The notes: generated by a model not told the origin, from the sequence alone. Numbered from the stretch's first letter, positions 34,762 to 44,184 are shown. The stretch is DNA of 64,000 nt from Flavobacterium sangjuense (GCF_004797125.1 NZ_CP038810.1:248001-312000), one strand, 5' to 3'. A program made the numbers and translations.

Positions 34762-36024
34762 ATGAAAATTATGTTTAAAAAGAGCGTACTCACTTTTGCA
34801 TTTATCCTTCTTTCAGGAAATATATTTTCTCAGGCCGAAAAAGAAATACCGCCACCCTATAACATCAAAACTGTAAGCTTTGTTCAAAATGGACAAAATG
34901 CGGTCCCTTTATTCCGATTAGGTGATAGCTTTCAAGTTCAGTTTGATGACTTGTATGGCAATGAAGCCAATTATTATTACACTATAACCCATTGTGATTA
35001 CGACTGGAAACCGTCTCAGTTAGCAAAAGCAGAATACCTAAACGGTTTTGATGATCAAAGAATTCAGGATTACTCTAACTCCCTAAATTGTTTACAATTA
35101 TATTCACATTATAGACTTTCATTTCCTAACAGATTTACCCAATTCAGAGTTAGCGGAAATTATGTAATTAAGATTTTAAACGATGACAAAGAAGTCGTTT
35201 TTACCAAAAGGTTCATTCTCTATGAAGAATTGGTTACCGTACCATTGCAAATAAAAAGAGCCCGAAACTTAAGTGTTGTTGAACAAAAACACAATCTGGA
35301 TTTTGCCATAAAATCAGCAACCATAAATTTCCAAAGTCCGTTGCAAAATGTAAAAGTAATGTTGTTACAAAATGGTAGAATTGACAATGCAATAACTAAC
35401 ATCAAACCACAATATACCATTGGCAATGATTTGATTTATAAATATGATGCCGAAACCCAATTCTGGGCGGGAAATGAATTTCATTTTTTTGAAAACAAAG
35501 ATATTCGCGCTGCTAATAACAGCATAGCAACCGTAGATTCTAAAGGCGGCGTTTACAATGCGCATCTTTATTTAGACCAATCAAAAGCAAATTTTCCATA
35601 TACTTATTTCCCTGATATTAACGGAAACTTTATCGTAAAAAACATTGGTGCTCAAAACAATGAAATTGAAGCCGATTATGCCTGGGTTTTCTTCTCTCTT
35701 TCGGCTCCAAGCTTATATGGTACAAAATCAATTTATGTTAACGGCATGTTCAACAATTTTGCCATGAGTGATGAAAACAAAATGGATTATAATGCCGAAA
35801 AAGGAATCTATGAAAAAGCTCTTATGATAAAACAAGGTTTCACCAATTACCAATATGTGATTTCAGACAATAAAGGAAAAATTGATCAGGAAAATGCTAT
35901 TGATGGTAATTTTTTCCAAACAGAGAACAATTATTTTGTATTAGTTTATTATAAAGAAAATAACCAACGATATGACAGAATTATTGGAAAAGGAATAGCA
36001 AGTTCCGTTGATATAACTAACTAA
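34762..36024 (+). CDS. DUF5103-family exported protein
   Basis: An exported protein of about 420 residues found widely in Bacteroidota. It has a signal peptide (MKIMFKKSVLTFAFILLSGNIFSQ) followed by a domain with immunoglobulin-like or carbohydrate-binding-like strands. Markers are YYYTITHCDYDWKPSQLAKAEYLNGF near the N-terminus and YEKALMIKQGFTNYQYVI near the C-terminus. Function unknown. The start is set at 34762 (or the ATG three codons later at 34771); a much longer upstream reading has no export signal and looks like AT-rich non-coding DNA. No convincing promoter was seen. Confidence 0.82.
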   Translation: MKIMFKKSVLTFAFILLSGNIFSQAEKEIPPPYNIKTVSFVQNGQNAVPLFRLGDSFQVQFDDLYGNEANYYYTITHCDYDWKPSQLAKAEYLNGFDDQRIQDYSNSLNCLQLYSHYRLSFPNRFTQFRVSGNYVIKILNDDKEVVFTKRFILYEELVTVPLQIKRARNLSVVEQKHNLDFAIKSATINFQSPLQNVKVMLLQNGRIDNAITNIKPQYTIGNDLIYKYDAETQFWAGNEFHFFENKDIRAANNSIATVDSKGGVYNAHLYLDQSKANFPYTYFPDINGNFIVKNIGAQNNEIEADYAWVFFSLSAPSLYGTKSIYVNGMFNNFAMSDENKMDYNAEKGIYEKALMIKQGFTNYQYVISDNKGKIDQENAIDGNFFQTENNYFVLVYYKENNQRYDRIIGKGIASSVDITN

Positions 36025-36063
36025 AAATTAACACTAATTTATTTTACCGAGCAGTATTTTTTG

Positions 36064-36071
36064 TAATTTTG
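36064..36071 (+). promoter_or_regulatory. -7 promoter element for apaG
   Basis: TAATTTTG matches TAnnTTTG, 22 nt before the ATG at 36094. Confidence 0.5.
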
Positions 36072-36093
36072 ACATCGTTTTAGAATCTAATTT

Positions 36094-36480
36094 ATGGTTA
36101 CTCAAATAACAAGAGGCATAAAAATTTCAGTTTTGACTAGTTTTGAAGGCACTTACTTCAAGAACTACAAGCTTCATTTTGCCTTTAGTTATGAAATCAC
36201 CATCGAAAATCATAGCAAGGATTCCGTTCAGTTAAACACGCGTCATTGGGAAATCCTGGATTCTCTTAACAATATTGAAATTGTTGACGGCGAAGGTGTA
36301 ATTGGCAAAAAACCAGTACTGAAACCAGGCGAAAAACACACTTACAATTCAGGTTGTTTACTTTCATCTCCATTTGGAGCAATGAGTGGTTATTTCAATA
36401 TGATTAATTTTACTACTACCAAAACTTTCAAAGTTATAGTGCCAACTTTTAAATTAAGTGCGCCTTTTGCATTGAATTAA
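36094..36480 (+). CDS. apaG: ApaG (DUF525) protein
   Basis: A 128-residue single-domain beta-sandwich protein of the ApaG family (KLHFAFSYEITIENHS, VQLNTRHWEILDS, GVIGKKPVLKPGEKHTYNSGC, GAMSGYF). Linked to Co2+ resistance and Mg2+ efflux in Salmonella; the molecular function is unclear. Length is normal. It lies alone between the DUF5103 gene and pruA, each with its own promoter. Confidence 0.93.
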   Translation: MVTQITRGIKISVLTSFEGTYFKNYKLHFAFSYEITIENHSKDSVQLNTRHWEILDSLNNIEIVDGEGVIGKKPVLKPGEKHTYNSGCLLSSPFGAMSGYFNMINFTTTKTFKVIVPTFKLSAPFALN

Positions 36481-36542
36481 AAGTCTTGTTAAAAGCAAAT
36501 TAATCTTTGTCCTCTCTTATTAAAAATTCAAAATTTCCTTTG

Positions 36543-36550
36543 TACTTTTG
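36543..36550 (+). promoter_or_regulatory. -7 promoter element for pruA
   Basis: TACTTTTG matches TAnnTTTG. The ATG is 73 nt downstream, so pruA has an unusually long leader for this window. Confidence 0.55.
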
Positions 36551-36623
36551 TGTCGCGTTTAGAAATTCTTAAAAAAGAATCTTTTAAACCATTCAATTGT
36601 CAAATTTTTAATCTTTTCCTATT

Positions 36624-38252
36624 ATGCCAAAAGGTTTTTTTCATGTTCCAAAAGCGGTCAACGAACCCGTAAAATCATACGCTCCAAATTCTCCTGAAAA
36701 AGCAGCAGTTTTAGCAGCTTATAAAAAAATGTGGAACGAAACTATAGATGTTCCAAACTATATCGGTAACGAGGAAATTCGCACCGGAAATACCAGAAAC
36801 ATGTCTGCACCTCATGACCACCAACATATAGTTGGAACGTATCATTTGGCAGAAAAAAAACATATTGAAAAAGCCATTGCATCTGCTCTTGAAGCAAGAA
36901 AGAATTGGGCAAACATGGCTTGGGAACAACGTGCGGCCATCTTTTTAAAAGCTGCCGAATTAATTGCCGGACCATACAGAGCTAGAATAAATGCCGCAAC
37001 GATGATTGCACAATCGAAAACTATTTATCAGGCAGAGATTGATGCGTCTTGTGAGTTGATTGACTTTTTACGTTACAACGTAGAATTCATGACACAGATT
37101 TATAACGACCAGCCAAAATCGATTTCTGATGTTTGGAACCGCGTTGAATATCGCCCGTTAGAAGGATTTGTTTATGCAATTACACCGTTTAACTTTACGG
37201 CTATTGCAGCAAATTTACCTGCAAGTGCTGCGCTCATGGGAAATACTGTTGTTTGGAAACCAAGCGATAGTCAAGTATTCTCAGCAAAAATCATCATTGA
37301 TGTTTTCAAAGAAGCTGGTGTTCCTGATGGTGTTATTAACGTAGTGTTTGGTGACCCAGTTATGATTACAGATACTATTTTAGCACATCCGGATTTTGCA
37401 GGTGTTCATTATACAGGTTCAACATTTGTATTCAAGGAAATCTGGAAAAAAATAGGAAACAATATTCATACTTATAAAACCTACCCAAGAATTGTTGGAG
37501 AAACGGGTGGAAAAGATTTCGTTTTGGCGCATCCAAGTGCGAATGTGAAACAAGTCGTTACCGGAATCACACGTGGCGCTTTTGAATTTCAAGGGCAAAA
37601 ATGTTCAGCAGCTTCAAGAGGTTACATTCCGCAAAGTTTGTGGCCAGCAGTGAAAGAACAATTGATTACCGATGTGAAATCGATGAAAATGGGTTCGCCT
37701 GAAGATTTTGGAAACTTTATTACTGCCGTAATTCACGAAGGTTCGTTTGATAAACTGGCGAAAGCAATTGATCAGGCGAAAGCTGATTCAGATGCCGAAA
37801 TCATCGTTGGTGGAAACTATGATAAATCAAAAGGATATTTCATTGAACCAACGGTAATTGTTACTACGAATCCAAAATATGCTACGATGGAAACCGAACT
37901 TTTCGGACCTGTAATGACGATTTATGTTTATGATGACAAGAAATGGGCTGAAACATTAGCATTGGTTGACGGAACTTCAGAATATGCTTTGACAGGAGCC
38001 ATTTTCAGTCAGGACAGATACGCTATTGAAGAAGCCACTTTAGCTTTACAAAATAGCGCCGGAAACTTTTATATTAATGACAAACCAACCGGAGCTGTTG
38101 TAGGAATGCAACCTTTTGGTGGCGCCAGAGCTTCGGGAACAAATGACAAAGCGGGGTCAATGCAAAACTTATTGCGTTGGGTTTCGCCACGAACTATCAA
38201 AGAAACTTTTGTAACTCCGGAAGATTATCGTTATCCGTTTTTGGGAGAATAA
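36624..38252 (+). CDS. pruA: L-glutamate gamma-semialdehyde (P5C) dehydrogenase
   Basis: Oxidises glutamate-gamma-semialdehyde to glutamate with NAD, the second step of proline breakdown. The 542-residue aldehyde dehydrogenase has the catalytic C327 (FEFQGQKCSAASRG) and general-base E293 in GETGGKDF. It has the P5CDH-type N-terminus (PVKSYAPNSPEKAAVL). It is a standalone dehydrogenase, not the bifunctional PutA. Proline dehydrogenase is not in the window. The gene ends with a strong terminator. Confidence 0.95.
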   Translation: MPKGFFHVPKAVNEPVKSYAPNSPEKAAVLAAYKKMWNETIDVPNYIGNEEIRTGNTRNMSAPHDHQHIVGTYHLAEKKHIEKAIASALEARKNWANMAWEQRAAIFLKAAELIAGPYRARINAATMIAQSKTIYQAEIDASCELIDFLRYNVEFMTQIYNDQPKSISDVWNRVEYRPLEGFVYAITPFNFTAIAANLPASAALMGNTVVWKPSDSQVFSAKIIIDVFKEAGVPDGVINVVFGDPVMITDTILAHPDFAGVHYTGSTFVFKEIWKKIGNNIHTYKTYPRIVGETGGKDFVLAHPSANVKQVVTGITRGAFEFQGQKCSAASRGYIPQSLWPAVKEQLITDVKSMKMGSPEDFGNFITAVIHEGSFDKLAKAIDQAKADSDAEIIVGGNYDKSKGYFIEPTVIVTTNPKYATMETELFGPVMTIYVYDDKKWAETLALVDGTSEYALTGAIFSQDRYAIEEATLALQNSAGNFYINDKPTGAVVGMQPFGGARASGTNDKAGSMQNLLRWVSPRTIKETFVTPEDYRYPFLGE

Positions 38253-38274
38253 TTTTATAACGGTTTATAATTAT

Positions 38275-38306
38275 AAAAGTCTGGGTATATGCCCGGACTT
38301 TTTTTA
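38275..38306 (+). terminator. Intrinsic terminator after pruA
   Basis: AAAAGTCTGGG pairs with CCCGGACTTTT across a 6-nt loop (tatatg), followed by a T-tract. Confidence 0.85.
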
Positions 38307-38363
38307 TGTGCTTGATTCTTAATTTTTTGTATATTCGGGAGTCAAAACCAAAACCATCCACAA

Positions 38364-40652
38364 ATGAAGTCAAAAATTACTCTATTATTTTTCGGATTAT
38401 TTTCTGCATTGGGTTTAGCTCAGGATAAAGCCTATGATTTATTAAAAGATAAAACCCAGACAAATATACTTTACGACCGAATTTTTGGTGTGTCTAATGC
38501 CACAGAATTGCGGAAGACAGCTATTACATCAGGCTATTTCAATCAGGTATATCACGAAATACAACGTGCCGATTTTTCACAATCGTTGCCAAAATACGAA
38601 ACGCTTAAAGATGCAGCTAAATTAGGATTTGTAAACAACCAAATTCCACTTGCGATTTTAATTTCTGAATTCGAAACCATTAAAAAAACGGCACTCGAAA
38701 ACGGCGATGTATTTTCAAACAGCAATAATAAGATGGAGCTAAAACCTGATGCTAACAATGTGTTTGAAAAACATTCAATTACTGTTATGGCACCACTAAT
38801 TGCTAAATCGACAAAAGCATCGTTTGTTCTGAAGGACGATTTCATCTTCAATACTACGGCTAAAGTTATTGCAGCTATTTATATCAAATCGGAAGAAACA
38901 TCCGGTTGGAAACAAATCACAACAAACAGTCCTTTTACGCTACCTATGAGTGAAAACGGTAAGCACGTTGTAAAATGCAAAATTGTATTCAATAATCGAG
39001 AAACGATAACACAATCCTTTGAAATAGAAATCAGTAATTCTGAATCAGTAGCTAACAAAAATACGCTGCCTTTAGCACCGAATGTAGTAAATACGATTAG
39101 TTCTACAATTCCATATCAAGGTTATGGAGAAAGTGCTGCCTTTGTTGGACAAGGACAATACGAAGTTTTCCTTGACAACGTGGATAGCGTTCTTGACAAA
39201 CCGATATTTCTTTTGGATGGTTTTGATCCTGGTGATACCCGAAATACCACAGCTATCTACAGCTTTTTAAATTATGGAACCGGCCAAAATTTAGCTACTG
39301 ATTTAAGAGCTCAGGGGTTTGACATTATCATTTTGAATTTTCCAACCTATACGCGTCCTTCTACAACAACTGTTATAGATGGCGGTGCAGATTACATTCA
39401 AAGAAACGCAATGATATTTGTGGAGCTTCTCAACCAAATCAATGCTCAAAAAGTAGGCACCGAAAAGAATGTGGTTATCGGACCAAGTATGGGCGGATTA
39501 ATCGCCCGATATGCTTTGCGCTATATGGAAATGAACAGCCTGAATCACGATACAAGATTGTATATTTCATTTGATTCTCCGCATCAGGGAGCTAATGTCC
39601 CAATAGGATTCCAACATCTGTTTAATTATATGGCTTACGGTCCGGCTGCGATTACTGCGGTTCAACCTATTGTTGATGGTATGATGAAAAGTCCGGCCGC
39701 AAGAGAAATGTTAATCGACCAGTTTGAAGGTCATTTGCAGGCAGGAAGTGCTTTTGAATTTAATACAACAACTACATCCTTATTACCAACAGGTTGTCCA
39801 AATTACAGAACACCATTTCAAAACGAATTGAACGCAATGGGTTTCCCAACAACAGTTCGTAACGTCTCTATTGCCAATGGAGCCGGAGATGGAACGATGA
39901 ATTACACTCCCGATTTTGAAGTAATGAATCACACTTTTAATATAACATCAACACAAAGAGCGATTATTAATTTGCGTTATACTCCCAACACCAATACAAC
40001 CAATCAGGTTAGCCGCTTTAGAGGACAAGCATTTATAGTAATCGCTTGGGTAACCGCTTATGAAAGCATGGCCAATTCAAAAGCGCCCACTTATACCGCT
40101 GGTCTAGATACCGCGCCTGGAGGACGATTTGATTTGTCTGGTTTGGAGGCAGGTTTAGGAACAGATCCTTTACTAACAGAATTTTTTGCTAACCTAAATG
40201 CCGATTATTTTACTTTTATACCAACATGGAGTTCAATGGCAATATCAAATACTCAAAATTTGTACAGTCCGGTAACCGGAAGTTCCGTTACTCCTTTTGT
40301 GGCATCATCTATCCCAACAGTAAATGAAAATCACGTTACGTTAAATGCTCAGAATACCGCTTTTGCTTTAAATGAAATTTTAAATCCACCGTTGTCTGTA
40401 AATGACAATGCTGCCTTAAATGCTATTTGGATACAAAATCCAATTCAAAATTCAATCCTGATTAATACATCAACTACACTTGAAAATGCTGCCATTTCGG
40501 TAACGGATATGCTGGGAAAAACAATTTATCAAACAAAAAACAAAACTATAAACGGAACATTTGAAATTCCTGTCTTGTTATCCAAAGGGATGTATCTTAT
40601 CACTATCGGCAATGAAAAAGGAAGTGTAACAAAGAAAATCGTTAAAAGTTAA
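38364..40652 (+). CDS. T9SS-exported lipase/esterase-like protein
   Basis: A 762-residue protein in four parts: signal peptide (MKSKITLLFFGLFSALGLAQ); an N-terminal domain (about 21-240) of unknown type; an alpha/beta hydrolase domain (about 270-600); and a C-terminal type A sorting domain (about 690-762, ending SKGMYLITIGNEKGSVTKKIVKS). The nucleophile is S375 in GPSMGGLIARYAL, a lipase-type GxSxG. The sorting domain implies outer-membrane passage by the type IX system and release or surface attachment. It resembles secreted lipases but no substrate evidence exists. It is monocistronic with a strong terminator. Confidence 0.85.
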   Translation: MKSKITLLFFGLFSALGLAQDKAYDLLKDKTQTNILYDRIFGVSNATELRKTAITSGYFNQVYHEIQRADFSQSLPKYETLKDAAKLGFVNNQIPLAILISEFETIKKTALENGDVFSNSNNKMELKPDANNVFEKHSITVMAPLIAKSTKASFVLKDDFIFNTTAKVIAAIYIKSEETSGWKQITTNSPFTLPMSENGKHVVKCKIVFNNRETITQSFEIEISNSESVANKNTLPLAPNVVNTISSTIPYQGYGESAAFVGQGQYEVFLDNVDSVLDKPIFLLDGFDPGDTRNTTAIYSFLNYGTGQNLATDLRAQGFDIIILNFPTYTRPSTTTVIDGGADYIQRNAMIFVELLNQINAQKVGTEKNVVIGPSMGGLIARYALRYMEMNSLNHDTRLYISFDSPHQGANVPIGFQHLFNYMAYGPAAITAVQPIVDGMMKSPAAREMLIDQFEGHLQAGSAFEFNTTTTSLLPTGCPNYRTPFQNELNAMGFPTTVRNVSIANGAGDGTMNYTPDFEVMNHTFNITSTQRAIINLRYTPNTNTTNQVSRFRGQAFIVIAWVTAYESMANSKAPTYTAGLDTAPGGRFDLSGLEAGLGTDPLLTEFFANLNADYFTFIPTWSSMAISNTQNLYSPVTGSSVTPFVASSIPTVNENHVTLNAQNTAFALNEILNPPLSVNDNAALNAIWIQNPIQNSILINTSTTLENAAISVTDMLGKTIYQTKNKTINGTFEIPVLLSKGMYLITIGNEKGSVTKKIVKS

Positions 40653-40657
40653 TACTA

Positions 40658-40685
40658 AAAAAGCCCCTAAATCGGGGCTATTTTT
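40658..40685. terminator. Bidirectional terminator after T9SS lipase-like gene
   Basis: AGCCCC (40662-40667) pairs with GGGGCT (40674-40679), with A- and T-rich flanks, overlapping the end of convergent rsmG. Confidence 0.85.
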
Positions 40686-41313
40686 ATGCTTTAAACTTTA
40701 GTGGCAAGTGCACAACCTTTTTGGTTTCGAAGAATTCGTCTTTAAAAAATTCGGCAATGTTATATTCTGTTGCTTTTGGGAAATCCTTTAACTCTTCGGT
40801 CAAATCACCACCTTTTAAATAAAGAATCCCGTTAGGTAATTTATGCTTGTTCTGCTTTTTGATTTTGTCTTTTATCCAGGAAACAAAATCGGGCATATTG
40901 GTCACAGCACGACTCACAATAAAATCATAATCGCCTTTAACTTCCGAAGCTCTTATTTGTTCGGCTTTTACATTTCTTAATTCCAATGCTTCGGCAACAG
41001 CTTTTACCACATTGATTTTTTTCAGTATAACATCTATCAGATAAAAACGCGTTTCCGGAAACAAAATCGCCAATGGAATTCCGGGAAATCCGCCGCCAGT
41101 TCCAACGTCAAGAATATAAGTTCCTGCTTCAAAAGGCTGAATTTTGGCTATAGCCAACGAATGCAAAACGTGTTTTGTATATAACTCATCAATATCCTTT
41201 CGGGAAATTACATTGATTTTAGCATTCCAATCCTGATACAGGGCTTCTAGTTTTTGAAACTGTACTATTTGATTTTCAGTAAGATTAGGAAATTGCCTCT
41301 TAATTTCTTCCAT
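40684..41313 (-). CDS. rsmG: 16S rRNA (guanine527-N7)-methyltransferase RsmG
   Basis: Also GidB; methylates N7 of G527 of 16S rRNA. The 209-residue protein has the SAM loop LDVGTGGGFPGIPLAILFP, VKAVAEALEL and a later segment with SRAVTNMPDFVSW. Length is normal for the family. It is monocistronic with its own -7 element. Loss of this enzyme in other bacteria gives low-level streptomycin resistance. Confidence 0.95.
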   Translation of the reverse strand: MEEIKRQFPNLTENQIVQFQKLEALYQDWNAKINVISRKDIDELYTKHVLHSLAIAKIQPFEAGTYILDVGTGGGFPGIPLAILFPETRFYLIDVILKKINVVKAVAEALELRNVKAEQIRASEVKGDYDFIVSRAVTNMPDFVSWIKDKIKKQNKHKLPNGILYLKGGDLTEELKDFPKATEYNIAEFFKDEFFETKKVVHLPLKFKA

Positions 41314-41328
41314 TAGTTAAATTTTCCA

Positions 41329-41336
41329 CAAAAATA
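41329..41336 (-). promoter_or_regulatory. -7 promoter element for rsmG
   Basis: TATTTTTG on the minus strand matches TAnnTTTG, 15 nt before the ATG at 41313. Confidence 0.55.
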
Positions 41337-41369
41337 CTGTTTTAGTTGATAAAAAATGATTTATATCAG

Positions 41370-41398
41370 TTGCAAAAAAATTATAATAAGTACATTTG
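41370..41398 (+). promoter_or_regulatory. Promoter for desaturase gene (-33 TTG, -7 TACATTTG)
   Basis: TTG at 41370-41372 and TACATTTG at 41391-41398 are 18 nt apart. The ATG follows 25 nt later. Confidence 0.6.
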
Positions 41399-41423
41399 GG
41401 AAAAATTTTGAATATCAAAAAAC

Positions 41424-42518
41424 ATGAATTCTACTGCACCTATATTTTCTAAAACAGATAGTTTAAAATTCTTTAGAACACTTAACTCTAGAGTAAATAA
41501 CTATTTCAAAGAAAACAACCTTGACAGAACCGGAAACTGGAAACTGCATCTAAAAACGATTGTAATGTTTTCCATCTTCCTGACACCATATTTCTTTTTA
41601 TTAGCTATGGATATGCCATTTTGGGTTTATCTTTTGCTTAATGTTGTTATCGGAATTGGAATGGCCGGAGTAGGTATGAATGTGATGCACGACGGAAATC
41701 ATGGGGCTTATTCTTCTAAATCGTGGGTAAATAAATTCATGGGCGGAAGCATTTATATTTTGGCCGGAAATGTTTACAATTGGCAAGTACAACACAATGT
41801 TTTGCACCATACTTATACCAATATATTAGGTCATGATGAAGATTTAGAAGCAGGAAGAATTATGCGTTTTACCAAAGACGCAAAATGGTATAGACTGCAT
41901 AAATTTCAGCATTTGTATTCTGTTTTCCTGTATGGATTGTTAACTTTTAACTGGGCAATCACTACTGATTTTCTTCAAATGAAACGCTATTTGAAAAGAA
42001 ATTTATCGTATGGTGAATTCAAAAAACCAGCAATTCGTTGGACCACTTTAATCATCACTAAAATTATTTATTTCTCTATTTGGATAGTAGCACCGATGGT
42101 TATGGGAATAACGTGGTGGAAAGTAGTTTTAGGTTTTTTGGTAATGCATTACACTGCCGGAGTTATCTTGAGCGTAGTTTTCCAATTGGCTCACGTTGTT
42201 GAAGAAACTGAAAACCCAATTCCGGATGACAATGGCGAAATAGAAAATACCTGGGCAATTCACCAATTATTTACCACGGCGAATTTCGCGCCAAAAAACT
42301 GGTTGGTAAACTATTATACAGGCGGATTAAATCATCAGGTAGAGCATCATTTGTTTCCAAATATCAGCCATATTCATTATGGAAAAATTGCTGAAATCGT
42401 AAAACAAACCGCTAAAGAATGTGAGTTGCCATACTACGAATTCAAAACAACCAGAGCTGCAATTATTTCGCACTTCAGACATTTAAGGGAACTGGGAAGA
42501 CAGCCACAATTAGCCTAA
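41424..42518 (+). CDS. Membrane fatty acid desaturase
   Basis: A 364-residue di-iron membrane desaturase that introduces a double bond into acyl chains. The three histidine boxes are HDGNH (about residue 90), HNVLHH (about 126) and HQVEHH (about 306). Hydrophobic segments are at about 48-85 and 200-245. HQVEHH, with Gln in place of the first His, is typical of the front-end (linoleoyl-CoA, delta-5/6-like) family, but there is no fused cytochrome b5 domain, so an external electron donor is expected. It may adjust membrane fluidity in the cold. Position and chain specificity are not readable. Confidence 0.9.
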   Translation: MNSTAPIFSKTDSLKFFRTLNSRVNNYFKENNLDRTGNWKLHLKTIVMFSIFLTPYFFLLAMDMPFWVYLLLNVVIGIGMAGVGMNVMHDGNHGAYSSKSWVNKFMGGSIYILAGNVYNWQVQHNVLHHTYTNILGHDEDLEAGRIMRFTKDAKWYRLHKFQHLYSVFLYGLLTFNWAITTDFLQMKRYLKRNLSYGEFKKPAIRWTTLIITKIIYFSIWIVAPMVMGITWWKVVLGFLVMHYTAGVILSVVFQLAHVVEETENPIPDDNGEIENTWAIHQLFTTANFAPKNWLVNYYTGGLNHQVEHHLFPNISHIHYGKIAEIVKQTAKECELPYYEFKTTRAAIISHFRHLRELGRQPQLA

Positions 42519-42526
42519 TTTATATC

Positions 42527-42553
42527 AAAAGACGCCTTAATTGGCGTTTCTTT
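42527..42553 (+). terminator. Intrinsic terminator after desaturase gene
   Basis: AGACGCC-TTAATT-GGCGTTT hairpin followed by T-rich sequence. Confidence 0.75.
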
Positions 42554-42577
42554 ATTTAACATAATTAACAACACACA

Positions 42578-43762
42578 ATGAGTATTTTATCGGACAGAAT
42601 TAACAATTTAGCTACATCACAAACCCTTGCTATGGCTGCATTAGCAAGAGAATTAAAATCACAAGGAAAAGACATCATCAGTTTAAGTTTGGGTGAACCG
42701 GATTTCAACACGCCCGATTTCATAAAAGAAGCCGCTAAAAAAGCAATCGATGAAAATTACAGTACTTACACACCTGTTGACGGTTATGGAGAACTGAAAG
42801 ATGCGATTTGCAGAAAATTCAAACGCGATAATAACTTAGATTACAAACCGGCAAACATTGTAGTTTCAACAGGTGCGAAACAATCGTTATACAACATTGC
42901 ACAAGTGATGCTTAACGACGGTGACGAAGTAATTCTTCCAGCTCCTTATTGGGTTTCGTATTTTGAAATTATCAAATTATCTGGTGGCGTTCCGGTTGAA
43001 GTGCCAACTTCTGTAGAAACCGATTTTAAAATAACAGCCGAGCAATTGGAAACAGCGATTACGCCAAAAACCAAAATGATGTGGTTCAGTTCGCCATGTA
43101 ATCCGAGTGGTTCGGTTTATAATCGTGAAGAGTTGACTGCTATTGGAAAAGTATTGGAAAAATATCCAAACGTTTATATCGTTTCTGACGAAATCTACGA
43201 ACACATCAATTTCTCCGGAACTTTTTGCAGCATCGGTTCCATTCCGGGATTGTTTGAAAGAACCATTACGGTGAATGGCGTTGCCAAAGCTTTTGCGATG
43301 ACAGGTTGGAGAATTGGTTATATTGGCGCACCTGAATTTATTGCTAAAGCCTGTACAAAAATGCAGGGACAAGTTACTTCCGGAGCGAATTCAATTGCGC
43401 AGAGAGCAACAATTACAGCTGTTGATGCAGATCCAAGTGTTTTAAACGAAATGGTTTCTGCTTTTAAAAATCGTAGAGATTTGGTTGTTGGTTTAACCAA
43501 AAGTATTCCGGGTTTAAAAATCAATACGCCTGAAGGAGCATTTTATGTTTTTCCTGATGTATCTTCGTATTTCGGAAAAACATTGCGCGGAAAATTAATT
43601 AAGAACGCAGACGATTTTTCGATGTATTTATTGTCGGAAGCTAATGTAGCAACAGTTACAGGTGACGCTTTTGGTAATCCAAATTGCATCCGAATATCTT
43701 ATGCAACCAGTGAAGAATTATTAACCGAAGCTTTCAAAAGAATTAAGGAAGCTTTATCTTAA
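42578..43762 (+). CDS. Pyridoxal-phosphate aminotransferase, aspartate aminotransferase-like
   Basis: A 394-residue class I/II aminotransferase. It begins MSILSDRINNLATSQTLAMAALARELK, and LGEPDFNTP is the substrate loop. Catalytic Lys is in NGVAKAFAMTGWRIGYIG, and SNPCNPSG-type and SDEIYEHI motifs bind the cofactor. It is most like the aspartate/prephenate aminotransferase subgroup Ib common in bacteria, forming glutamate/aspartate from 2-oxoacids. The small DUF6370-like gene begins 12 nt later and is probably co-transcribed. No separate promoter was seen for that downstream gene. Confidence 0.92.
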   Translation: MSILSDRINNLATSQTLAMAALARELKSQGKDIISLSLGEPDFNTPDFIKEAAKKAIDENYSTYTPVDGYGELKDAICRKFKRDNNLDYKPANIVVSTGAKQSLYNIAQVMLNDGDEVILPAPYWVSYFEIIKLSGGVPVEVPTSVETDFKITAEQLETAITPKTKMMWFSSPCNPSGSVYNREELTAIGKVLEKYPNVYIVSDEIYEHINFSGTFCSIGSIPGLFERTITVNGVAKAFAMTGWRIGYIGAPEFIAKACTKMQGQVTSGANSIAQRATITAVDADPSVLNEMVSAFKNRRDLVVGLTKSIPGLKINTPEGAFYVFPDVSSYFGKTLRGKLIKNADDFSMYLLSEANVATVTGDAFGNPNCIRISYATSEELLTEAFKRIKEALS

Positions 43763-43773
43763 ATTATATCATT

Positions 43774-44115
43774 ATGAAAAAAGTCATTTCAATTCTTGTT
43801 CTTTTTGTTTGCATTTCTGTAAATGCGCAAGACAAACCAAAAACCCAAATCGTTGAAGCGTCTTGCGGTCAATGCCAATTCGGAATGAAAGGCAAAGGCG
43901 GTTGTGATTTAGCGGTTCGTATTGAAGGAAAAACGTATTTTGTTGACGGTACCGACATTCACAAACATGGCGATGCTCATGCTGAAGATGGGTTTTGTTC
44001 AACAATCAGAAAAGCCGAAGTGGTTGGCGAAATAAAAGGCGACCGTTTTGTAGCTTCAAGCTTTAAATTGCTTCCAGCGACAGCTCCTGATCCACATGCA
44101 GGACACAAACATTAA
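43774..44115 (+). CDS. Small exported Cys/His-rich protein (DUF6370-like)
   Basis: A 113-residue exported protein with signal peptide MKKVISILVLFVCISVNAQ. The mature part has CGQCQFGMKGKGGC (CxxC plus a third Cys) and FCSTIRKAEV, and ends in a His-rich tail, HAGHKH. DIHKHGDAHAEDG adds further His. I read it as DUF6370, of unknown function. The Cys and His pattern suggests metal binding in the periplasm, which is inference. It follows the aminotransferase by 12 nt, and a terminator ends the unit. Confidence 0.75.
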   Translation: MKKVISILVLFVCISVNAQDKPKTQIVEASCGQCQFGMKGKGGCDLAVRIEGKTYFVDGTDIHKHGDAHAEDGFCSTIRKAEVVGEIKGDRFVASSFKLLPATAPDPHAGHKH

Positions 44116-44122
44116 AAAGCAT

Positions 44123-44154
44123 AAGCGTCCCAATTAAAACGGGACGCTTTTTTT
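44123..44154 (+). terminator. Intrinsic terminator
   Basis: AAGCGTCCC pairs with GGGACGCTT across a 9-nt loop, with a T-tract after it. Confidence 0.88.
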
Positions 44155-44171
44155 ATGTATTCCTTTTATTG

Positions 44172-44179
44172 TACTTTTG
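44172..44179 (+). promoter_or_regulatory. -7 promoter element for Crp-like gene (leaderless type)
   Basis: TACTTTTG ends 5 nt before the likely ATG at 44185, which suggests a leaderless mRNA. A longer in-frame reading from 44155 would start upstream of the promoter. Confidence 0.5.
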
Positions 44180-44184
44180 GGAAT

